Below, one piece after another: positions 1 to 7,947 of a stretch of DNA of 64,000 bases. The notes under the pieces are model-generated. The model was not told where the DNA came from and did not search any database. It was given only the letters and a program-made list of their open reading frames with translations. This DNA is from JAJRQY01 sp965224435 (lineage in GTDB: Bacteria; Actinomycetota; Acidimicrobiia; Acidimicrobiales; SZUA-35), in contig OZ245048.1 of NCBI GenBank assembly GCA_965224435.1, positions 2,418,001 to 2,482,000 on the forward strand, in the 5' to 3' direction. A program made the translations under genes and the position numbers. The stretch's first letter is position 1; each line of letters begins with the position of its first letter.

Positions 1-256
1 CTGGTCCCGAAGCGGACGGAGCTGCTGTCGTAGTTGTCTCGTCATCCTCCGGAGGTTCGGTGGTGGTTGAGTCCGGAGCCGTCGTCGCCTCCGTTGTTGT
101 CTGCTCTACCTCAACCGAACCACTATTGGAACAAGCGCTAGCCACCATGGCCAATACTGCCAAAGACAGCAGCACGGACCGAAGTCGCCGTGGCCGGTGA
201 CGACTGGATCGGTACAGATACTGGACCGAATCGGTGGGCGAAAACGGTTCGCTCAT
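1..256 (-). CDS. Putative lipoprotein, N-terminal fragment (cut by window edge)
   Basis: The reading frame starts at an ATG (complement 254-256) directly after the TAA of the upstream M48-like gene (257-259), so the two are coupled. It stays open to the window edge, so the 3' part is missing. The first ~50 residues hold a basic N-terminus, a hydrophobic stretch and a lipobox ending VASAC, giving a lipid-anchored mature protein that begins CSNSGS. A Thr/Ser/Pro/Glu-rich low-complexity linker follows, as in actinobacterial lipoproteins with a tethered extracellular domain. The functional domain lies outside the window, so no function can be given. Confidence 0.75.
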   Translation of the reverse strand, partial: MSEPFSPTDSVQYLYRSSRHRPRRLRSVLLSLAVLAMVASACSNSGSVEVEQTTTEATTAPDSTTTEPPEDDETTTTAAPSASGP

Positions 257-1033
257 TTATAACTCCAGAAGGTTGTCGATTCGCCACTGAAGCGGCGAGT
301 GGGAAACGGCTGCCTCTGTCATAAGCGGCGGCGCAACCCAGAGATGATCGTTGCCAGCCGTCGCCAAGGCTGGTGTAAAGGACTCAGAAATCTTGACCAG
401 GGCCGAAGAAAGACCGGGTGGGTATCGAGTGACACCAACGGCGTCACGGTCCGCAGCAAAACCACCGTCAGGTTCAATGACTCGACGCATGGCCCAGGCT
501 CCAACCGGAGAGGCGAAGCCGCTGAGCGGTCCATCAAGAAACAGGGCACCAAAGGAGCCTGCAGCGGCCGCGGCTAGCTCGGCATCCTCATTCTTGATCG
601 GGACGAGGAGTTCGGCGACCACGCCTTCCAGCTCAACACGGCCGAGAGCACGCAGAAGGCCAGAAGTCACGAGGATCGATGCCCCATCGGGGCCATCGAT
701 TGACAGTGCGTTCGTCGAATCGTCTTGCACGATGTGAAGGCTCGGCTCTTCTATACCGATGGACAGCGACAGTCCCTCGACCAAGCTAGACAAGCCCGGG
801 TCGTCACAAAGGTTGGCGTCACTGATGCCAAGCTGATTCGCGACCCGACCCGAGGCCCCCTTGGCCCACAAAAACGTCAGACCGAAACCAAATATCAATG
901 CCACCGGAATAGCGATCCACCAGCTCAACCCGATTATCACGAAAACAACAAGGAGCGGCACGAGCAAGATCAGGCTGGCAGCTCCAGCGAGATAGAGGAG
1001 TGTGGTGCGGAAGGCATTGTTAGCTACGAGCAC
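257..1033 (-). CDS. M48 (HtpX-like) membrane protein lacking the zinc-protease motif
   Basis: About 258 residues from a GTG at 1033, chosen because AGGAG lies a few bases upstream; the frame extends to 1321 but that part would lie inside pimA. Two membrane segments sit near residues 10-55. The rest follows the M48/HtpX plan: a conserved Asn-Ala stretch (STNALSID), an ADRDAVGVTRYPPGL segment like the family's E/D-ADxxA region, the S-ALxKI stretch after it, and a C-terminal HSPLQWRIDNL resembling the HPPxxxRIxxL tail. Where active proteases have HExxH the protein reads AELLVPIKNED, so the metal-binding His residues and catalytic Glu are gone. I infer a pseudoprotease with a scaffold or regulatory role. 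It is followed without a gap by a lipoprotein gene. Confidence 0.7.
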   Translation of the reverse strand: MLVANNAFRTTLLYLAGAASLILLVPLLVVFVIIGLSWWIAIPVALIFGFGLTFLWAKGASGRVANQLGISDANLCDDPGLSSLVEGLSLSIGIEEPSLHIVQDDSTNALSIDGPDGASILVTSGLLRALGRVELEGVVAELLVPIKNEDAELAAAAAGSFGALFLDGPLSGFASPVGAWAMRRVIEPDGGFAADRDAVGVTRYPPGLSSALVKISESFTPALATAGNDHLWVAPPLMTEAAVSHSPLQWRIDNLLEL

Positions 1034-1244
1034 GGTTCTCCTGAATAAGGGGGCAAGCGATTGCGAACGTCCAACACTGGGTGAAGACGAGACTGGGTGA
1101 AGCTGTCGCGATTCTCGACGGGCGCACCAATTCCGAGCACGAACTCTAGCCCGAGCACAGGGCCACAAGGCGGTCACCCACCGAGCCACCGTACCTAATT
1201 GTTTCCCCCACCAACTCGGGTCCTTGCCGAGCATCGGTTGCGGC

Positions 1245-2315
1245 TCACAACACGACTCGTTGGTAGTGGCTGAGGTAGGCAGTAGCGAGACGGTCCATGG
1301 AGAACTGGTCAGCTCGCTCATAGCCCCTTTCGACCGTGGCTGTGACGTCCAATCCTCCTTCCAAGACCTTCAAGATGGACTTGGCCAGGGCGGCGGCATC
1401 ACCGGTTGGAAACAGCTCGGCGTCGCGTCCGTCATCGGATGTAAGGCGATAAGCCTCCAGGTCCGAGGCAACAACCGGGATACCGGCGGCCATCCCTTCC
1501 AGCAGGACGACGCCGAAGCTTTCGCCACCAAGTGAGGGAACGCAGAAGACGTCAGCGGCTTGTAGCCGTGAGGCCTTTTCAGCGTCAGTCACGGACCCCA
1601 GCCAGACCAGGCGGGGGTCATCTTCATGCGCCTGGCGGAGTTCGGCGGTCTCAGGGCCTTCGCCGCCAATCCAGATGGTGACATCCCGGGGTAGCAGTTT
1701 GGATGCCTCCAACAAGATGGACAGTCCCTTGCGTGGTTCGTGCCTGGCCAAGAAGAAAACGGTTGGACCTTGTTTTGGGGTCGGCTCGGCGTTTTGGAAG
1801 CGGCTGACCTCAATCCCGTTGAAGAGGATTTCATATGTCCCTCCGAGATGCCTTTTTGCCATACCTGCTGCCTCCGCAGAGACCGCGACCTTTGAGTCCA
1901 TCCGACCTGCCAGGCGTCGAAGCAGCGGGCGCAGCCGTCGGTATGCGGTCACCTCTCCACTGGCATGGAAGGTTCCGACCAGCGGCATTGGCTTCACTGT
2001 GAGCGCCGTCAAGGTTGGGCCGGGAGCTAGCGGTTCGTGAAGATGCAAGACATCGAATCGCTCGTCCCAGATTGCACTAAGCACCCGGAGCTGTGCTGAC
2101 AAGTCTGGGGCGAGTGGAGCCATCGAACCGTTCTGGGCATAGGGAATCGAATTACCCAGAGGGGTCACGAACGGTTCAGGAGGCGGTCCGTCACAGGGAG
2201 CGAGAACTTGGGTGGCGATGCCTTGGGAGCGCAAGGATCGAGCAAGGCCAAGGACCTGGGTCTGGACTCCTCCCCAGACCCCAAGGCTGTAGGGGCAGAT
2301 CAATCCAACGCGCAC
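1245..2315 (-). CDS. pimA: Phosphatidylinositol mannosyltransferase, PimA-like (GT4)
   Basis: GT-B glycosyltransferase of about 356 residues. The N-terminus (VGLICPYSLGVWGGVQ) matches the PimA start, with the glycine-rich GGVQ loop that contacts the acceptor. HLHEPLAPGP, the ARHEPRKG segment and the EX7E donor-site motif (ESFGVVLLEGMAAG) follow. Known PimA transfers the first mannose from GDP-mannose to phosphatidylinositol on the cytoplasmic face of the membrane. The GTG at 2315 is preferred over the TTG at 2321 because it matches the PimA N-terminus. It is third in the pgsA-patA-pimA operon, 24 bases after patA. The operon context makes PimA more likely than another GT4 enzyme. Confidence 0.88.
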   Translation of the reverse strand: MRVGLICPYSLGVWGGVQTQVLGLARSLRSQGIATQVLAPCDGPPPEPFVTPLGNSIPYAQNGSMAPLAPDLSAQLRVLSAIWDERFDVLHLHEPLAPGPTLTALTVKPMPLVGTFHASGEVTAYRRLRPLLRRLAGRMDSKVAVSAEAAGMAKRHLGGTYEILFNGIEVSRFQNAEPTPKQGPTVFFLARHEPRKGLSILLEASKLLPRDVTIWIGGEGPETAELRQAHEDDPRLVWLGSVTDAEKASRLQAADVFCVPSLGGESFGVVLLEGMAAGIPVVASDLEAYRLTSDDGRDAELFPTGDAAALAKSILKVLEGGLDVTATVERGYERADQFSMDRLATAYLSHYQRVVL

Positions 2316-2339
2316 AATCAAGAGCCTAGCTCGCGGCTG

Positions 2340-3311
2340 CTATTGATTCGATTCGACTGTGCCGCTCTGGACGGTTTCGTTGCCAGACCTCGAACTATCC
2401 CCTTCACCCTTCGTCTTATCCGGCCAGATGGGTTGCAGCACATGCCATTGACTCGGGGCTTGGCTGATCAGTCGTTCCAGTGCGTGGGCCACCTGTTGTG
2501 TGCTTTCCCGAAGCGCCTGTCGGAGTGGTAGCTCAGGGTCGACCACAATCGGAGGATCAATCTGGCAGACCCGCTTGTTGCCGCGGAAATAGACAGCAGT
2601 CGGCAGGATTACCGATCCCGTTCGTCGAGCCAGCAAAGCCGGCCCAACTGGGAGCGAGGCCTGCTGGCCGAAGAAGTCAACATGAGTGCCAGTTCCGCCG
2701 ATGTCTCGATCAGCTAGGAGGCAGATGACGTGGTTCCCCTTCACTGCTTGGACTAGCTGACTGAAGGTATCGGGACCAAGTGGAATGATATTGACGTTGA
2801 GTGATTCGCGAAGCGTCTTGAACCAGCTAAAGACGTCCTCCGGTTCGAGCTGTTCCACTACTGCGCTCACGGGAATCTCTGCCACCCGACCCAGCCAGGC
2901 GGCGGCCCATTCCCATCCCCCCAAGTGTGGGATCACCATGATCGGACCGAGCCCGGACTCCCTAGCCCGGACAAGATGTTCATAGCCAATGACTTCGAAG
3001 CCGTCATCGATCCTCTCTGCACTCATGGACGGCAGCCGGAACGACTCGGCCCAGTACCGACCATAGGAGCCGTAGGAATCCTGGGCCAGGTTCGTGATTT
3101 CTGATGGGCTTGCTTCCGGCTTAACACGGGCCAAGTTGGCTTCCAGGCCCGTTGCCAGGTCCGGTCGAAGCCTGGGTATGAGCCGTCCAACGTCAGTGCT
3201 GAGCCTCACCATGAGCCGAAACGGTAGGGCATTCGCTATTGCCGAGCCTGCTCTGATGAGCCGCAGGGACCGGCTTGCTCGGCCTGGCTTTGCTGAGCCT
3301 GGTTTCATCAT
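2340..3311 (-). CDS. patA: Phosphatidylinositol mannoside acyltransferase (LpxL/HtrB family)
   Basis: Lysophospholipid acyltransferase-family protein of about 323 residues. The catalytic His/Glu pair is in PHLGGWEWAAA; ADRDIGGTGTHVDFFG is the typical LpxL/PatA substrate-site block. In Mycobacterium PatA palmitoylates the mannose of PIM1/PIM2. The start is uncertain: ATG at 3311 is listed, but a TTG at 3326 lies seven bases past the pgsA stop and neither has a clear ribosome site. It sits between the PI synthase and PimA genes, the same order as in M. tuberculosis, which is what separates it from a lipid A acyltransferase; no lipid A genes are visible. The C-terminal ~25 residues are polar and probably disordered. 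Confidence 0.87.
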   Translation of the reverse strand: MMKPGSAKPGRASRSLRLIRAGSAIANALPFRLMVRLSTDVGRLIPRLRPDLATGLEANLARVKPEASPSEITNLAQDSYGSYGRYWAESFRLPSMSAERIDDGFEVIGYEHLVRARESGLGPIMVIPHLGGWEWAAAWLGRVAEIPVSAVVEQLEPEDVFSWFKTLRESLNVNIIPLGPDTFSQLVQAVKGNHVICLLADRDIGGTGTHVDFFGQQASLPVGPALLARRTGSVILPTAVYFRGNKRVCQIDPPIVVDPELPLRQALRESTQQVAHALERLISQAPSQWHVLQPIWPDKTKGEGDSSRSGNETVQSGTVESNQ

Positions 3312-3332
3312 TGTTCGACGAGCCAAGGAAGG

Positions 3333-4028
3333 TTAGCCCTTCAAGCGTGTTCGCCGTTGGGCGCGAGCCCGGTGGGTCAGTGAGCCACCCCTTGCTTTGC
3401 GGCGCCGGCTGAGACTTTTTGGTGGTACTAGCGGTGGCTTCTGGCTTGCTTGGCGCCACACCTTCACAAATCGGTATATAGCGGTGGCGATGGTGAGGAC
3501 CAGCATCAACCACAAAACTGGTTCGAAGAGCGAGGAAATGGCGAGGCCGACACCGAGGGCGATGAAGCGTTCGGCTCGTTCCATCAGGCCGCCCTTTGCG
3601 TCAAAGCCGAGCGACTCGGCTTTGGCCCGCATATAGGAGATCATCATGGCGGCGATCAGCAAGGCGATCGGAAGCATGGCTTTGCGTGGGGTGCCACCTT
3701 CGAGGAAGTAGAAGGCGGCGCCAGCGAAGATCAGGCCGTCGCTGAGGCGGTCCGACACCGAGTCAAGGAAGGCGCCTCGTGGTCCAGCGGTTCCTCCGGC
3801 CTTAGCCACTGCTCCATCAAGGGCGTCAGGCAAGCCAGTCAGGGCCAACAAGATGAAGGCGGTAAAGAAATGCCCGGTACCAATGGCGGCGCCGCAAGCG
3901 GCACTCATGACAACCCCGGTCGCGGTGATGAAATCGGGTGAGATCCCCATCTTCTGGAGCACGACACCGATGGGGGCGACAATCTTGTCAAATGGACCGC
4001 GGAGGTTTCCGTCGAACATGGCAGACAT
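3333..4028 (-). CDS. pgsA: CDP-alcohol phosphatidyltransferase, likely phosphatidylinositol phosphate synthase
   Basis: 231-residue integral membrane enzyme with about six hydrophobic segments. The CDP-alcohol phosphotransferase signature is near residues 70-100: DALDGAVAK, then GAFLDSVSDRLSD, giving the four metal-binding Asp residues; the usual AR of the motif is AK here. The family joins a CDP-linked lipid to an alcohol, and in Actinobacteria the copy next to patA and pimA makes phosphatidylinositol phosphate from CDP-diacylglycerol and inositol phosphate. The C-terminal ~45 residues are very basic (SLSRRRKARGG and onward). First gene of the PIM operon, divergent from the small plus-strand gene at 4069. 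Confidence 0.87.
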   Translation of the reverse strand: MSAMFDGNLRGPFDKIVAPIGVVLQKMGISPDFITATGVVMSAACGAAIGTGHFFTAFILLALTGLPDALDGAVAKAGGTAGPRGAFLDSVSDRLSDGLIFAGAAFYFLEGGTPRKAMLPIALLIAAMMISYMRAKAESLGFDAKGGLMERAERFIALGVGLAISSLFEPVLWLMLVLTIATAIYRFVKVWRQASQKPPLVPPKSLSRRRKARGGSLTHRARAQRRTRLKG

Positions 4029-4055
4029 GGTAACCCATCAGGTTCCCGCTAGGGC

Positions 4056-4061
4056 TACCTT
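4056..4061 (+). promoter_or_regulatory. Candidate -10 box, leaderless start of the 4069 gene
   Basis: TACCTT ends seven bases before the ATG at 4069, the spacing expected if transcription begins at the start codon. No Shine-Dalgarno sequence is visible. It lies in the 40-base gap between divergent genes. Confidence 0.4.
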
Positions 4062-4068
4062 GACGGAC

Positions 4069-4581
4069 ATGACTCGTTTCGCCCAGCTCTCCCCACGAGA
4101 CACCGCCATCACCTTGCGCTCCCTTGGTCGCCGTGTCGCCCAGTCAGTGACTCCGGTTACAGGAGGGTCTGCCGAACTCCAGTCGAGGTTGGATGCTGCT
4201 GGACCCGATGGAGACTCACTCAGCAGTCTGGTTGACCGGCTGAGTCGAACCCAAGGATTCTTACTCAATGAGCTGGGCAAGAGCCTCGACCAGAAAACTC
4301 CGGTTGTGTCCGAAGCAGTAGTCGAGGCAGAGCAACTTCATTTCGCCGAGGATCGTCCGGTGCCGCTAGCGGTAGGCCTTGAGTCAGTTGCCAGCGATTC
4401 CGAGCAGGCGGGCCGACGGGTGGAAGAGGCCTCTGGTGCCGACCTCGGTCGGATTGTTTCGGTAGTTGGCGGTGGTTCAATCACGCCGTTGGAGATAGCT
4501 CAACAGGCTGCTCGCACTGGTATCTCGACACTCAAGCAGATCGAGAACCAGGTGACCTGGCTCAAACAAACGAGCCGCTAA
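4069..4581 (+). CDS. Conserved-looking hypothetical protein, helical (DinB-like fold suspected)
   Basis: About 170 residues from the ATG at 4069. The longer open frame to 3853 overlaps pgsA antisense and is rejected. An in-frame TTG at 4060 is an alternative. The protein is mostly predicted helix with an SPRDTAITLRSLGRRV opening, a DGDSLSSLVDRL segment and a final Gly-rich turn (VVGGGSITPLEIAQQAART) followed by a helix. This helix layout is reminiscent of DinB/maleylpyruvate isomerase-like four-helix proteins, but no metal-binding His triad is apparent, so no activity is claimed. It interrupts the otherwise mycobacterial thrS-HIT-pgsA order on the opposite strand and converges with the next gene, whose stop is 13 bases away. 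Confidence 0.68.
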   Translation: MTRFAQLSPRDTAITLRSLGRRVAQSVTPVTGGSAELQSRLDAAGPDGDSLSSLVDRLSRTQGFLLNELGKSLDQKTPVVSEAVVEAEQLHFAEDRPVPLAVGLESVASDSEQAGRRVEEASGADLGRIVSVVGGGSITPLEIAQQAARTGISTLKQIENQVTWLKQTSR

Positions 4582-4594
4582 GCCAGTCGAACTT

Positions 4595-5119
4595 CTAGAC
4601 GTCGAGATTTGACCAGTCTTCGGGATTGTCTTCGACCAGTGAGTCAACAATGCTGCCGTCAACCCCGTCGACCATGACGAGGGCACGCTTTGTTGGCGGC
4701 TCTTCGGCTGAATACAGGAGCACCCGCCAGGTTGGACGGCTGAGTAGTCCACGCCACCCCATCTGGGCCGAAGCATGACCGACGGGAAAACCAATCTCGT
4801 TGATGGAAGCCACCAGAGCATCACGCTCATCAATGGCCAAGTTCTTGCCGGAGACAATGCTGTACACACCAAGAATGGCAAGTCCGATTGCAGCACCGAT
4901 CAATCCCTTGTTGATGAGGATACCTTCTCCCCGAACCAGGTAAAGAGCTAAAAGACCGGCAGCGCAGATCAGGTAGATGTAGCCGGGTATGCGGCGTCGA
5001 CTGTTGTTGGGAAACTCGTATTCGTCTTGGTCAGCAAGGGCTGGCTGAAGATCATCAGGAAGTTCGTCGACGACATCATCGACATCCACTTCCACGTCAG
5101 TGTCATTGGCTTCGGGCAC
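4595..5119 (-). CDS. Hypothetical membrane protein, acidic N-terminus
   Basis: 174 residues from a GTG start. Residues 1-40 are strongly acidic (DTDVEVDVDDVVDELPDD) and probably disordered. Two membrane helices follow near 46-62 and 70-90 (YIYLICAAGLLALYL and LIGAAIGLAILGVYSI). The C-terminal ~80 residues form a soluble domain with a conserved-looking GWRGLLSRPTWRVLLYSAEEPP segment. I do not recognise the family. It lies downstream of the HIT gene on the same strand, separated by a long hairpin, and is not part of the mycobacterial PIM cluster. Confidence 0.7.
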   Translation of the reverse strand: MPEANDTDVEVDVDDVVDELPDDLQPALADQDEYEFPNNSRRRIPGYIYLICAAGLLALYLVRGEGILINKGLIGAAIGLAILGVYSIVSGKNLAIDERDALVASINEIGFPVGHASAQMGWRGLLSRPTWRVLLYSAEEPPTKRALVMVDGVDGSIVDSLVEDNPEDWSNLDV

Positions 5120-5134
5120 CTGGAGACGCTACCG

Positions 5135-5188
5135 CGAAGATGATGGACTTCGCGACCCGCTATTGGGTCGCAAGGTCCATTATCTTCG
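5135..5188 (-). terminator. Long near-perfect hairpin between HIT and hypothetical genes
   Basis: CGAAGAT (5135-5141) pairs with ATCTTCG (5182-5188), ATGGAC with GTCCAT, and GCGACCC with GGGTCGC around a GCTATT loop: a stem of about 23 base pairs with few mismatches. No U-run follows on either strand. It may end HIT transcription or fold in the leader of the gene starting at 5119. The loop-proximal part recurs at 24015-24035. Confidence 0.55.
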
Positions 5189-5240
5189 GACAAATCCAGG
5201 ACTCGAGGGGTGCTAGGCGGCTCGATTTATGGTGTTGGAC

Positions 5241-5777
5241 CTAGGACGGCCAGTTGTCGCGGAGCCGTTGCCAGGAATCGACCAGGGTCATGGGTAAGAC
5301 CCGTACTTCGGCAATGGTGGTCATGAAGTTGGTGTCAGCGTTCCAGCGCGGGACGATGTGCACATGCAGATGCTCGGGCTGGGAACCACCACCGGCCTCC
5401 CCCAAGTTCAACCCAACATTGACGCCATGTGGACGAAAAGCATCGGTTACCGCTTGGGTCCCGGCCCTGACGGTCTCCCACAACTCAGCATGCACGTCCG
5501 TATCAAGATCCAGGATGGACTCGACTGGCTTGGTCGGCAAGATCATCACGTGACCATTGGTATAGGGAAAGACGTTGAGTAGCGCGAAGGTATGCGGCCC
5601 CCGCCACACCACATAGGTCTCACTATCGGGTAAGCCGCTCTGCTCGATGGTTTCGAACAGGGTCTTTCCTTCAACCTGAGGCAAGCTGGCGTGAGGCAAC
5701 CCGTCAGCCCCCATCAAGGGCCAGTGCGTCATCTTCCAACCGGCCCTGATCCGTTCCATCATGCTCGGGATCGCCAT
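5241..5777 (-). CDS. HIT-family nucleotide hydrolase/phosphorylase
   Basis: 178 residues with the full histidine-triad active site HLHVHIVPRW near residue 135, preceded by NVGLNLGEAGGGSQPEH, and an N-terminal NGHVMILP strand. HIT proteins of this class act on dinucleoside polyphosphates or nucleoside phosphoramidates; the M. tuberculosis gene at this syntenic position (Rv2613c) is an Ap4A phosphorylase, so that activity is a reasonable inference. The start may be the ATG at 5762 or 5759 (MMERIRAGWKM), because the first ATG (5777) overlaps a TAGAAT promoter-like box and WxxGWRM is where homologues begin to match. It lies 79 bases downstream of thrS. Confidence 0.88.
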   Translation of the reverse strand: MAIPSMMERIRAGWKMTHWPLMGADGLPHASLPQVEGKTLFETIEQSGLPDSETYVVWRGPHTFALLNVFPYTNGHVMILPTKPVESILDLDTDVHAELWETVRAGTQAVTDAFRPHGVNVGLNLGEAGGGSQPEHLHVHIVPRWNADTNFMTTIAEVRVLPMTLVDSWQRLRDNWPS

Positions 5778-5856
5778 TCTAGTTTCGGTCCAGCGTCAAA
5801 TCGCTCAACAACAACCAGCTGGACTACAAGCAACTCAACGACAACCATCGCTGCTA

Positions 5857-7845
5857 CTAGGCCTTACTTTCGACGTCGGCCACCAAGTTGGCCATGAAAT
5901 CATCGAGAGGAACATCCCGGTCCACCTCTCCCCCACGAGGATTGACTCCAAGGGTTCCGGCGGCGACATCATCGGCACCGACCACCAGGATGTAGGCAAC
6001 CTTCTGCTGCTTGGCGTTCCGGATCCGCTTACCCAGTGGATCGTTGGCCTCAATCAGGTCGACTCGGAACCCAGCGGCCTTCAGCTTGGCGTAGACCTCA
6101 TCGGCATAGGCCTGATGGTCTTCGGCCACCGGCAAGATCGTGGCCTGGATGGGGGCCAACCATGCCGGAAAATTGCCAGCAAAGTGCTCGATCAGAACAC
6201 CAAAGAATCGCTCAACTGATCCGAACAAGGCCCGGTGCAACATGATCGGCTGCTTGCGCGAACCATCAGCGGCGACATACTCAAGCTCGAACCGTTCCGG
6301 CAGGTTGAAGTCGGCTTGGATCGTTGAGAGCTGCCACGATCGTCCAATGGCGTCACGAACATCGATATCGATCTTGGGGCCATAGAAGGCGGCGTCGCCC
6401 TCTTTGACCTCATAGGGAACACCGAACTTGTCCAACGCGTCCTTTAGGGCCTTGGTAGCTAGGTCCCAAACCGCATCGGAACCAACGGACTTCTTGGGGT
6501 CACGGGTGGAGAGATTGAAGGTGAAGTCTTCGAAGGTGAAGGCCTTGAGAACCGAGACAACGAATTCCAACAAGCTTTCGATCTCTTCGGCCAGCTGCTC
6601 TTCACTGCAATAGATGTGAGAATCGTCCTGGGTGAAGCCACGAATGCGCATGAGTCCATGGAGGGTTCCGGCCCGTTCGTAGCGATAGACAGTGCCAAGC
6701 TCGAAGAGGCGAAGGGGTAGTTCTCGGTAGGACCGCTGTCCACGCCGGAAGATCAGGCAGTGGATCGGACAGTTCATGGGCTTGGGGTAGTAGGTCCCGT
6801 TGTCCATCTCCATTGGCGGGTACATGCCATCGGCATAAAAGTCGAGGTGGCCGCTGGTCTCAAATAACTTGCCGTCAGCCAGGTTGGGGGTGACCACAAA
6901 CTCATAGCCACCGTTGAGGTGGCGTTCGCGGGAGTAGTCCTCCATGATCTTGCGGATGGCCGCTCCCTTTGGGTGCCATACCGCCAAGCCGCCACCAAGT
7001 TCAGACGGGAACGACAACAGGTCCAGCTCGTTGGCCAGCTTTCGGTGATCGCGCTTCTCGGCTTCTTCCAAGCGAAGCAGGTGTGCAGCCAGCTGCTTCT
7101 TGTCGGCCCAAGCCGTGCCGTAGATGCGTTGCAGCATTGGCCGCTCAACATCGCCTCGCCAATAAGCCCCGGCAACCTTCATCAGCTTGAACTGTCCAAG
7201 GTGACCGGTGTGAGGAACATGGGGACCAACACACATATCGACGAAGGCATCAGTATTGCGATAGAAGCTGATCACGGGCTCGGCGACATTATTGGTGTCA
7301 CCGTCCTCCGCCATCTCACTGGCCAGTTCCGAAGCCTTTTCGCCGGAGGCCACCATCTCGATGATCTCGCTCTTGTAGAGATGATCCTTCATCAATTCGA
7401 GGGCTGCAGCAGGGGCGAGTTCAGAGCGGACGAATGACTGGCGAGCTTTGACTATCTCGCGCATCTTGGCGTCGATCTTGTCCAGGTCTTCCTCCTGGAA
7501 GGTGGCACCATTGGCGAGGGCAAAGTCGTAGTAGAAGCCGTCCTCGATAGGCGGACCGATAGCGAAGGTTGAACCAGGCCAGAGCTCCAGGACCGCTTGG
7601 GCCAGAACATGGGCGGTGGAGTGACGAATGGTGTGCAGACCACGCTCGGAGTCGGGCACCACGATCTCGACGCTCTGCCCGTCAGCGAGCACGGTGTCAA
7701 GGTCGGTCTCGGCCCCGTTGACCAGACCAATCAAGGCATCCTTACCCAGGCGCCGGCTGATGCCGGTAGCCAGGTCAGCGATCGTTGACGCCTCGGGAAG
7801 AGAACGTTCGGAGCCATCAGGGAGAATTACTGCGATATCAGACAC
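5857..7845 (-). CDS. thrS: Threonyl-tRNA synthetase
   Basis: 662 residues, full length for the family. Order: TGS domain (about 1-60), the HSTAHVLAQAV motif of the editing/SAD region with CVGPHVPHTG further on, then the class II catalytic core including the motif 2 loop (RIRGFTQDDSHIYC), and a C-terminal anticodon-binding domain from about residue 560 (ATILPVAEDHQAYADEV). It charges tRNA-Thr with threonine and edits Ser-tRNA-Thr. GTG start, with TAGACT seven bases upstream suggesting a leaderless mRNA. It heads a run of minus-strand genes that continues into the PIM operon as in mycobacteria. Confidence 0.97.
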   Translation of the reverse strand: MSDIAVILPDGSERSLPEASTIADLATGISRRLGKDALIGLVNGAETDLDTVLADGQSVEIVVPDSERGLHTIRHSTAHVLAQAVLELWPGSTFAIGPPIEDGFYYDFALANGATFQEEDLDKIDAKMREIVKARQSFVRSELAPAAALELMKDHLYKSEIIEMVASGEKASELASEMAEDGDTNNVAEPVISFYRNTDAFVDMCVGPHVPHTGHLGQFKLMKVAGAYWRGDVERPMLQRIYGTAWADKKQLAAHLLRLEEAEKRDHRKLANELDLLSFPSELGGGLAVWHPKGAAIRKIMEDYSRERHLNGGYEFVVTPNLADGKLFETSGHLDFYADGMYPPMEMDNGTYYPKPMNCPIHCLIFRRGQRSYRELPLRLFELGTVYRYERAGTLHGLMRIRGFTQDDSHIYCSEEQLAEEIESLLEFVVSVLKAFTFEDFTFNLSTRDPKKSVGSDAVWDLATKALKDALDKFGVPYEVKEGDAAFYGPKIDIDVRDAIGRSWQLSTIQADFNLPERFELEYVAADGSRKQPIMLHRALFGSVERFFGVLIEHFAGNFPAWLAPIQATILPVAEDHQAYADEVYAKLKAAGFRVDLIEANDPLGKRIRNAKQQKVAYILVVGADDVAAGTLGVNPRGGEVDRDVPLDDFMANLVADVESKA

Positions 7846-7852
7846 AAGCCAG

Positions 7853-7858
7853 AGTCTA
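7853..7858 (-). promoter_or_regulatory. Candidate -10 box of thrS
   Basis: TAGACT (minus strand) ends seven bases before the GTG start at 7845. No Shine-Dalgarno sequence is visible, so a leaderless transcript is likely. No T-box leader or other riboswitch could be fitted in the 100-base gap to plsC. Confidence 0.45.
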
Positions 7859-7947
7859 AGGGAACGAACACCAAGGTGGAATCGAGTTCGCAGCTTTCAA
7901 CCGCTGCATCAATGAGCCGGCTGGAAACATGGGCGGCAGCGACCGCG

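Noticed and set aside
1034..1321. N-terminal extension of the M48-like protein
   Set aside because: It lies partly inside pimA, is of low quality, and a GTG with AGGAG at 1033 gives the normal membrane start.
3853..4068. Extension of the plus-strand gene upstream of 4069
   Set aside because: It is antisense to the pgsA start, and the start at 4069 has a promoter-like box at the right spacing.
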